This document shows, in pieces, positions 5,228-9,754 of a stretch of 9,754 bases of DNA. Below the pieces are notes generated by a model. The model did no database searches, had not been told where the DNA came from, and saw only the letters and a program-made list of their open reading frames with translations. The translations under genes were made by a program, and so were the position numbers. Source of the stretch: Dehalococcoides mccartyi (GTDB lineage: Bacteria; Chloroflexota; Dehalococcoidia; UBA2979); NCBI GenBank assembly GCA_945888895.1, contig CAMDAY010000068.1, forward strand, positions 1 through 9,754, in the 5' to 3' direction. Position 1 is the first letter of the stretch. The number at the start of each line of letters is the position of its first letter.

Positions 5228-6663
5228 TAGTCGAAGCCGCCAAAGCCCGGCTCCGGGCGGAGCAGCAGGTCCTGGAAGGACGCCGTGCGGTTCACGAAGC
5301 GCACGGTGACGGTGCCCGTCGGCCCGTTGCGGTGCTTCGCCACGATGATCTGTGCCAGGCCCTTGGGGTGCGCGCCGCCCGGCTCGTCCGGGTGCTGGTT
5401 CTGCCAGTCCTCGGGCGTCGTGTACACATCCTCGCGGTAGATGAACATCACGATGTCCGCGTCCTGCTCGATGGAGCCGGACTCACGCAGGTCGGACAGC
5501 ATCGGGATGTGCGGCGTGCGCGTCTCGACGGCGCGCGACAGTTGAGCGGCGGCGATCACCGGCACGTTCATCTCACGAGCGAGCTCCTTGAGGGCGCGCG
5601 AGATGCCGCTGATCTCGTTCGCGCGCGTGTCGGCGCGACCGGCACCGTGCAGCAACTGCAGGTAGTCCACGATGATCAGGTCGAGTCCGTGCTCCACCTG
5701 CAACCGCCGGCACTTCGCGCGGATCTCCGGCACGCTGAGCACTGCCGAGTCGTCGATGAACACCGACGCCCCGCCGAGCAGCCCGTGCGCGCGCATGACG
5801 CGCGACTCCTCCTGCGGCGTGTGCCGCCCGAGGCGCAGACGCGCCATCTCCACGTCCGCCTCGGCGGAGAGCATGCGCTGCGCCAGCGTCTCGCCACCCA
5901 TCTCCAGCGAGAACAGCGCGACGCTGCCGTGCTGCCCGACTGCCGCGTTGCGCGCGAAGTTCAGCATGAGCGATGTCTTCCCGACGCCGGTGCGCGCGGC
6001 GAGGATGACGAGGTCGCCGCGCTTGTAGCCGCCCCCCAGCAGCTCGTCGAGGTCCATGAACCCGGAGCGCACGGACTCGTGCAACTCGCCTTCGTCCTCG
6101 TCGGACCCGGCTTCGAGGAACTCGTCCAGCAGCTGGCGGAGGCGCTTGAAGTCGCCGGCGGCCTCCGCGGTGCGAATGCCGAGCAGAAGCTCCTCGGCGT
6201 GACTCAGCACGCGCGCCACGTCGGGGCCGCCCTCGTAGGCGAGCTGCGCGATCTGCGAGGCGGCGGCGATCAGCCGGCGGTACAGCGAGTCGCGCGCGAC
6301 GATCCGCGCGTGGGCCTCGACGCCGACTGCGGTGAAGTACTTGCTCGCGATCTCTGCGAGGTACGGCTCCCCGCCCGCCGCGTCCAGGCGTCCCACGCGC
6401 TCCAGTTCGTGAGCGACGGTGGGGATGGTGACGGTGTCGCCGCGCTCGGACAGCGCCAGGCAGGCCTCGTAGATCCAGCCGTTCTGCTCACGGAAGAAGT
6501 CGCCGGGCTGGATGATCGGCAGGACGCGCGGGTAGGCGTCCTCGTCCAGCATAAGCGCGGCGATCACCGCCTCTTCCGCGGCGATGTCGTGAGGCGGCAG
6601 CCCGGTCGCCGACCGAGGTCGTGCTTCCTGCCGCAGTTGCGCGGGCCGATCTCCAAGTACCAC
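5227..6663 (-). CDS. dnaB: Replicative DNA helicase DnaB
   Basis: 478 residues, a normal length with no intein. The N-terminal primase-interacting domain begins at LPPHDIAAEEAVIAALMLD (22-40). The RecA-like domain carries ARTGVGKT at 223-230 (Walker A), FSLEMGGE at 251-258, LIIVDYLQLL at 329-338 (Walker B), AAAQLSRAVE with Gln374, DLRESGSIEQDAD (391-403), and the arginine-finger segment AKHRNGPTGT (442-451). Walker A differs slightly from the common RPSMGKT form. DnaB forms the hexameric ring that unwinds DNA at the replication fork. The GTG start at 6663 has GAGGTGG (6668-6674, minus strand) seven or fewer bases upstream. The rplI terminator lies upstream, so dnaB needs its own promoter in 6675-6966; no clear one was found. 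The DnaD-like and tandem DnaC-like genes downstream are its likely partners. Confidence 0.97.
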   Translation of the reverse strand: MVLGDRPAQLRQEARPRSATGLPPHDIAAEEAVIAALMLDEDAYPRVLPIIQPGDFFREQNGWIYEACLALSERGDTVTIPTVAHELERVGRLDAAGGEPYLAEIASKYFTAVGVEAHARIVARDSLYRRLIAAASQIAQLAYEGGPDVARVLSHAEELLLGIRTAEAAGDFKRLRQLLDEFLEAGSDEDEGELHESVRSGFMDLDELLGGGYKRGDLVILAARTGVGKTSLMLNFARNAAVGQHGSVALFSLEMGGETLAQRMLSAEADVEMARLRLGRHTPQEESRVMRAHGLLGGASVFIDDSAVLSVPEIRAKCRRLQVEHGLDLIIVDYLQLLHGAGRADTRANEISGISRALKELAREMNVPVIAAAQLSRAVETRTPHIPMLSDLRESGSIEQDADIVMFIYREDVYTTPEDWQNQHPDEPGGAHPKGLAQIIVAKHRNGPTGTVTVRFVNRTASFQDLLLRPEPGFGGFD

Positions 6664-6740
6664 GCGACCACCTCATCGAACGCAGCAGCGGGGAGGGCGT
6701 GCGCGTCAGCGAATGCTAGAGAGCGCCAGTGGTGCAGATA

Positions 6741-6757
6741 CTCCGTTGCCAACGGAG
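6741..6757. promoter_or_regulatory. Inverted repeat upstream of dnaB (possible operator)
   Basis: CTCCGTTGCCAACGGAG is a perfect 7-bp inverted repeat with a 3-base centre, about 80 bp upstream of the dnaB start. It could be an operator or a small hairpin in the leader. No regulator is suggested by its sequence. Confidence 0.35.
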
Positions 6758-6800
6758 ATGTGCCTGACTTGTGAACCCCGCGTGTTCATTCATCAGTGAC

Positions 6801-6809
6801 CTATCCACA
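6801..6809 (+). promoter_or_regulatory. Near-consensus DnaA box
   Basis: CTATCCACA matches TTATCCACA at 8 of 9 positions. It lies in the rplI-dnaB gap, ten bases before the first parS-like site. A single box is more typical of DnaA control or titration than of an origin. Confidence 0.45.
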
Positions 6810-6818
6810 GATCGCCGA

Positions 6819-6834
6819 GGTGTCACGTGAAACA
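6819..6834. promoter_or_regulatory. parS-like ParB-binding site 1
   Basis: GGTGTCACGTGAAACA matches the classic 16-mer TGTTTCACGTGAAACA at 14 of 16 positions, with an intact TCACGTGA core. It is intergenic. ParB spreads from such sites to organise and segregate the origin region of the chromosome. No parA/parB gene is in the window. Confidence 0.5.
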
Positions 6835-6875
6835 CGATCGTGGCGAACCCGAGGTGCGGGGTAGGCACGGTCGCG

Positions 6876-6891
6876 CGTCTCACGTGACGCA
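6876..6891. promoter_or_regulatory. Weaker parS-like site 2
   Basis: CGTCTCACGTGACGCA matches the same 16-mer at 12 of 16 positions and keeps the TCACGTGA core. Its centre is 57 bp from that of site 1. Recurrence of this 8-bp palindrome in one short gap argues against chance, though this site may be degenerate. Confidence 0.35.
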
Positions 6892-6906
6892 GCCTCGATG
6901 GTCCGT

Positions 6907-6935
6907 GGATCGCATCAAACGGATCGCATATGCGA
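6907..6935. repeat. Direct repeat and 12-bp palindrome in the rplI-dnaB gap
   Basis: GGATCGCAT occurs at 6907-6915 and 6921-6929, 14 bp apart. The second copy runs into the perfect palindrome TCGCATATGCGA (6924-6935). Another perfect palindrome, CACGATCGTG, lies at 6833-6842. These are candidate protein-binding sites. Apart from the sites listed separately, nothing gene-like is seen in 6664-7020. Confidence 0.5.
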
Positions 6936-6966
6936 GGCGTCGGTGCGACACGGATCTGGAAACACA

Positions 6967-6990
6967 AAGGACGCGATCACTCGCGTCCTT
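6967..6990 (-). terminator. Intrinsic terminator of rplI
   Basis: A perfect 10-bp stem (AAGGACGCGA / TCGCGTCCTT) with a 4-base loop starts about 30 bp after the rplI stop. On the minus strand it is followed by TTTGTGTTT. It should separate rplI transcription from dnaB. Confidence 0.85.
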
Positions 6991-7020
6991 CGTTTAGCGA
7001 CCAGCGGGGGACGGGACTGC

Positions 7021-7668
7021 CTAGTTGGCGGCCTCGTCCTCGGTGGAGTTGCCCGGCTCCGACTCACCTTCGGCGGGCCGTTCTTCCTCGTCCGCATCCG
7101 AAGATGCAGCCGGGGATGAGCTACCTAGAGTGCGCGCCTGGATAGCGGCGAGAGCTGCCTCGGCCTCCTCGCGGAGAGCCGTCAGCAGCGCTTCGGCTGC
7201 CGCCTCCGCACCTTCCGGTGCGTCGGCGTCTACAACCACTACCTGGACTGCGGGCTGAACGCTACGCGACAGCCGCAGAACCACGGAGTACACCCCGGTA
7301 TGTCGGATCGCCTCGGGCAGCAGTACACGACGCCTATCCAGTTCTTCGCCCAGAATCTCCCCAGCCTTCTGGGCGATGTCAACATTCGTGACAGAACCGT
7401 ACAGACGTCCCTGCTCTCCAACGCGTACAGCCATGACGAGCGGGTGGCCCTCGAGCTTGCCGACAAGCCCAAGTGCCCGCTCATCCTCGAGCCGCTGCCG
7501 GTTCTCCTCGATCTCCCGTAGCCTTTCGGCACGGGCGAGAACATCCGGTGTCGCCGGTGCGGCTAGGCCGCGCGGCAACAGGTAATTTCGGGCGTATCCA
7601 GGAGCGACGGTTTTCACCTCGCCCATCGACGCCGAACCCTCAACGGTCTCCAGGAACACGACCTTCAC
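7021..7668 (-). CDS. rplI: Large ribosomal subunit protein bL9 with an acidic C-terminal extension
   Basis: 215 residues from the GTG at 7668. The frame stays open to 7839, but the family N-terminus (VKVVFLETVEG) and AGAGGG about nine bases upstream fix the start here. The N-terminal domain has the bL9 signature VKTVAPGYARNYLLPRGLA (18-36). A long helix follows (about 42-70), then the C-terminal domain (about 72-148) with GRLYGSVTNVDIAQ. Family members usually end near residue 150. This one has about 65 more residues: an Ala/Glu-rich helix (152-180) and a disordered acidic tail (181-215, rich in E, D, S, P). bL9 binds 23S rRNA near L1 and affects frameshifting. rplI is commonly found next to dnaB, as here. 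Its promoter lies about 270 bp upstream and bears LexA-like boxes, giving a long leader. Confidence 0.96.
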   Translation of the reverse strand: MKVVFLETVEGSASMGEVKTVAPGYARNYLLPRGLAAPATPDVLARAERLREIEENRQRLEDERALGLVGKLEGHPLVMAVRVGEQGRLYGSVTNVDIAQKAGEILGEELDRRRVLLPEAIRHTGVYSVVLRLSRSVQPAVQVVVVDADAPEGAEAAAEALLTALREEAEAALAAIQARTLGSSSPAASSDADEEERPAEGESEPGNSTEDEAAN

Positions 7669-7913
7669 GTCAGATGACCCTCTCGGCGTGTCGGAGCCGG
7701 AACTGCCACCAACATTAGGGGCAGCGCTCGCGACGAATTGCCAGTTATCAAGAAAAGGCTGAACAGACTCTACGATCGGGGGGAAACTTGTCGGAGTTTG
7801 TCCCAACCACAGACCGTCACGGAGGCCGCGGCTGTGCATATCACAGTCGCGGTTCGCCGCAGGTGACAGGTTACGCGCCCAGCATCCCTTGCCGCAATCC
7901 GTCGCTTCGCGCT

Positions 7914-7931
7914 GCCGCCCAACAAGGCGGC
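7914..7931 (-). other. Leader hairpin near the start of the rplI transcript
   Basis: GCCGCC / GGCGGC form a 6-bp stem with a 6-base loop just downstream of the predicted start site (about 7939). It could be a 5' leader hairpin. No known riboswitch or L9 leader motif was recognised, and nothing gene-like is seen in the rest of 7669-7913. Confidence 0.35.
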
Positions 7932-7945
7932 TCGCTCTGCCTCAC

Positions 7946-7975
7946 AGAATAAGAACAATCGTTCGTACTTGTCAA
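7946..7975 (-). promoter_or_regulatory. Strong sigma-70-type promoter reading toward rplI
   Basis: On the minus strand there is a perfect TTGACA (7970-7975), an 18-bp spacer, then TATTCT (7946-7951, 4/6 to TATAAT). A transcript would start near 7939 and reach rplI after a leader of about 270 nt. Two LexA-type boxes overlap the promoter. Confidence 0.65.
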
Positions 7976-7985
7976 ACGTATGTTC
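7953..7985. promoter_or_regulatory. Tandem LexA/DinR-type operator
   Basis: Box 1, GAACAATCGTTC (7953-7964), is a perfect GAAC-N4-GTTC and lies inside the promoter spacer. Box 2, AAACGTATGTTC (7974-7985), differs at one defining base and touches the -35. Their centres are 21 bp apart, two helical turns. ATAAGAACA (7949-7957) and TGTTCTTAT (7981-7989) form an outer 9-bp inverted repeat. The consensus used is that of Gram-positive LexA/DinR; the host's own LexA motif is not known from this window. Confidence 0.5.
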
Positions 7986-8053
7986 TTATCTTTGCGCAGG
8001 ATCGCGTTGAATCACCTCGACGAATCGCGTCGAACTGTCGCTGCTATTTCCGT

Positions 8054-8473
8054 TTACTTCCGCTTCGGCGTGTTCCGCTGCGCCGCGCGGATGTGCGCCG
8101 CCTGGTTCTCGCGCGAACGGTCGCGGACGACCCGCTCGAGGAGTGCGGGCGGCAGCGGGCTCTCAGGCGGGAAGTGGATCGTGGCGCCGGAGACGGCGTG
8201 GGGCGGGGTGATCGCTGAGCGCATCGAGGCGAGCAGCTTCGCCTGCATGACGAAGAGGCTGCACCGCGTGCCGTTCGTGCCGAAGCCGACCAGCGGGCCG
8301 TAGTGGATCAGGGTCGGGATGCCGGCGCTCATCACCTCGGTCGCCTCGGGCTGGAGCGCGTGCAGCGCCTCGCGGAGCGCCTGGAGCGCGGCGCGCTGCG
8401 GCTCGGGCACGGCGGCGAGGTACGCGTCGACCTCGGCGGAGCGCGCGACCGCGGGCTGCTGAGGATCGGGCAC
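8054..8473 (-). CDS. DUF1801 (YdhG-like) domain protein
   Basis: 139 residues. The pattern VDAYLAAVPEPQRAALQALR (15-34), then PEATEVMSAGIPTLIHYGPLVGFG, then CSLFVM, then TIHFPPESPLPPALLERVV, is the DUF1801 fold (YdhG-like family). Members are small cytoplasmic proteins; some Bacillus relatives have been called iron chaperones, but most have no assigned activity. The GTG start at 8473 overlaps the TAG of the cytochrome gene by one base, so it is the last gene of a coupled purL-cytochrome-DUF1801 unit. The C-terminal tail (about 120-139) is Arg/Lys-rich. A weak 6-bp hairpin (TCGACG / CGTCGA, 8017-8033) lies downstream but has no uridine tract. Family confidence is good; function is unknown. Confidence 0.85.
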   Translation of the reverse strand: MPDPQQPAVARSAEVDAYLAAVPEPQRAALQALREALHALQPEATEVMSAGIPTLIHYGPLVGFGTNGTRCSLFVMQAKLLASMRSAITPPHAVSGATIHFPPESPLPPALLERVVRDRSRENQAAHIRAAQRNTPKRK

Positions 8474-8856
8474 TAGCGGACCCCGACGGCTTCCTGCTCG
8501 GCGCGCACGAAGGCGACGATGAGCGCGATCTGGCGGTCGTCGAGGCCGGGGATCGACGGCATCGGGCCGAAATTCCAGTGGTGCGGGCGCACGCCGCTCT
8601 TCACGGCGACGGCGAACGCCGCATCCCCGTGGTGCCCCGGCGCGTACACGGCGTGAAGGAACGGTGGGCCCTGCGTCGTCCCCTTGAGGTCACCACCGTG
8701 GCAGCGCGCGCAGTTGGCGGCGTACAGCCCACGCGCGTCAAGGTTGGCACCCGCCTCAACGCCCCCGGCCGTCTTCGCGACCGGAGCCGGGCCGCAGGCA
8801 GCGAGGATGGCGGCCCCGACCACGACCAGGTGCAGCAGGACGGGCGGCATCAACAT
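8473..8856 (-). CDS. Lipoprotein class I cytochrome c
   Basis: 127 residues. A hydrophobic N-terminus (LLHLVVVGAAILAAC) ends in a lipobox, with Cys21 as the likely lipidated residue. A short linker follows, then one heme site CARCH (Cys49, Cys52, His53) and a probable axial Met99 in NFGPMPSIPGL. The C-terminal helix LDDRQIALIVAFVRAEQE is typical of small class I cytochromes c. The protein should be exported, heme-loaded and held on the outer face of the cytoplasmic membrane as a one-electron carrier; its partner is not in the window. The ATG at 8856 overlaps the purL TGA by one base (TGATG). An in-frame ATG two codons later is possible and would not change the product much. Sharing an operon with purL is unexpected functionally. 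Confidence 0.93.
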   Translation of the reverse strand: MLMPPVLLHLVVVGAAILAACGPAPVAKTAGGVEAGANLDARGLYAANCARCHGGDLKGTTQGPPFLHAVYAPGHHGDAAFAVAVKSGVRPHHWNFGPMPSIPGLDDRQIALIVAFVRAEQEAVGVR

Positions 8857-9754
8857 CAGCCCCGGAGCGCGATCTCGAGACCGCCGTCGTAGACGGCACG
8901 CGCTTCCTCGAGGGCGACATCGATGCCGACACCCGGCGCACCGAGGCGCACGCGGTCGCCACCGGCAATGCCTAGCACGGTCGCGTCGATGCCGTCCGAC
9001 AGCGCGAGCGCGACGAGCCGCGCTGCCGCGTCGTCGTCCGCGACGGCGACCAGGAAGCGCGAGGGCGCCTCGCCGAAAAGCGCTCCGTCACGGCGGCCGT
9101 CGATGCTGACGCCGGAGGCGTCGAGGCCGGTCGAGCCGAAGATGCACATCTCCGCGACCGCGACCGCGAGGCCGCCGTCGCCGCAGTCGTGCGCCGCGGT
9201 CAGCAGCCCCTGGTCGTGTGCGTTGAGGACGAGCTGCTGCACGCGCGCCTCGAGATTGAGGTCGATCGCGGGCTGTCCGCCGAGCGTGTCCGTGACGACG
9301 TGCTGGTACTCGGAGCCGGCCAGCGTCGATGCGGGCTGCTCGATCGCCCCGCCGAGGAGCACGAGCGTGTCGCCCGCGGGCAGCGCGGCGGTAAGCGCCT
9401 TCGTCACATCCTGCAGCACGCCGACCATGCCGATGCTCGGCGTCGGGAAGATCGCGCCAGCGGGAGTCTCGTTGTAGAGCGAGGCGTTGCCGGAGATGAC
9501 CGGCGTGCCGAGGGCGCGCGCGGCCTCGGAGAGGCCGATGATCGCCTCCTCGAGCTGGTAGGCGATGTCCGGCTTCTCCGGGTTGCCGAAGTTCAGGCAG
9601 TCGGTGAGCGCCGCCGGCTTCGCCCCGGTCGCGACGACGTTGCGCGCCGCCTCGGCGACCGCGAGCATCGCGCCCACGCGCGGGTCGAGGGCGACCATGC
9701 GGCCGTTGCAGTCGGTGGAGACGGCGAAGCCTCGCGGCGAACCTTTCAGGCGCA
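8856..9754 (-). CDS. purL: Phosphoribosylformylglycinamidine synthase PurL, C-terminal part
   Basis: 298 codons are visible; the 5' part lies beyond the right edge. The visible protein begins RLKGSPRGFAVSTDCNGRM and contains DPRVGAMLAVAEAARNVV, DCLNFGNPEKP, GTPVISGNASLYNET, the HDCGDGGLAVAVAEM segment and FGEAPSRFLVAV. These are all signatures of the C-terminal half of the single-chain, small-type PurL. The enzyme converts FGAR to FGAM using ATP, with ammonia supplied by PurQ, in purine synthesis (EC 6.3.5.3). The frame is intact up to the edge, so this is an edge truncation, not a broken gene. An ATG at 9698 is internal and not the start. The stop overlaps the cytochrome start by one base. 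Confidence 0.97.
   Translation of the reverse strand, partial: RLKGSPRGFAVSTDCNGRMVALDPRVGAMLAVAEAARNVVATGAKPAALTDCLNFGNPEKPDIAYQLEEAIIGLSEAARALGTPVISGNASLYNETPAGAIFPTPSIGMVGVLQDVTKALTAALPAGDTLVLLGGAIEQPASTLAGSEYQHVVTDTLGGQPAIDLNLEARVQQLVLNAHDQGLLTAAHDCGDGGLAVAVAEMCIFGSTGLDASGVSIDGRRDGALFGEAPSRFLVAVADDDAAARLVALALSDGIDATVLGIAGGDRVRLGAPGVGIDVALEEARAVYDGGLEIALRG

Noticed and set aside
5332..6774. Plus-strand ORF of 480 codons opposite dnaB
   Set aside because: It mirrors dnaB almost fully, is Arg/His/Leu-rich without motifs, and dnaB itself is unmistakable.
6564..6967. Minus-strand ORFs of 62 and 83 codons in the rplI-dnaB gap
   Set aside because: No ribosome sites, no motifs, and they cross the dnaB start or the palindrome cluster; regulatory DNA is a better reading.
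7669..7839. 57-residue N-terminal extension of bL9
   Set aside because: bL9 begins with the VKVVFLE segment in essentially all members, and a ribosome site precedes the GTG at 7668.
7989..8053. Hairpin TCGACG/CGTCGA as a terminator after the DUF1801 gene
   Set aside because: The stem is only 6 bp and no uridine tract follows on the minus strand, so it was not listed as a terminator.
1..9754. CRISPR array, rRNA, tRNA or transposase
   Set aside because: No regularly spaced direct repeats, no tRNA-like cloverleaf and no transposase motifs were seen; the dispersed repeats are two structured copies, not an array.

Overview
This window is very GC-rich bacterial chromosome with tightly packed, mostly minus-strand genes. 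The best taxonomic guess is Chloroflexota (Dehalococcoidia-like or a related class). The basis is a GC-rich genome carrying a Firmicutes-style DnaD/DnaC-type primosome next to dnaB, plus the style of the secreted Ig-like protein. This is inference from gene content, not from a search.

Layout: (1) 1-463, minus: the 5' part of a ComF-family phosphoribosyltransferase with a double zinc ribbon, running off the left edge. (2) 464-984: the divergent promoter gap, almost filled by copy A of a structured, terminal-inverted-repeat element. (3) 985-1686, plus: a one-piece molybdopterin synthase (MoaD fused to MoaE), probably leaderless. (4) 1820-2500, plus: a secreted two-domain protein. It ends at a strong bidirectional terminator shared with the convergent minus-strand cluster. 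(5) 7668 down to 2559, minus: a replication block in the order rplI, dnaB, a 71-residue ORF coupled to dnaB, repeat copy B, a DnaD-domain protein, and an unusual tandem two-domain DnaC/IstB-type AAA+ ATPase. (6) 9754 down to 8054, minus: the C-terminal part of purL, a lipoprotein cytochrome c and a DUF1801 protein. All three are joined by one-base stop/start overlaps.

How the genes fit together: DnaB is the replicative helicase. The DnaD-like protein and the tandem AAA+ protein look like its remodeller/loader pair, so the middle of the window encodes a primosome module. The rplI-dnaB gap carries the rplI terminator, a near-consensus DnaA box, two parS-like palindromes and further palindromes, which suggests a chromosome-maintenance site. 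Upstream of rplI there is a promoter with a perfect TTGACA -35. Two LexA/DinR-type boxes overlap it, with centres 21 bp apart.

The observations most worth following up are the two copies of the hairpin-rich repeat sitting between gene starts, the tandem DnaC-like ATPase with a divergent first domain, the parS/DnaA-box cluster before dnaB, and the SOS-like promoter before rplI. No CRISPR array, rRNA, tRNA or transposase gene was seen.
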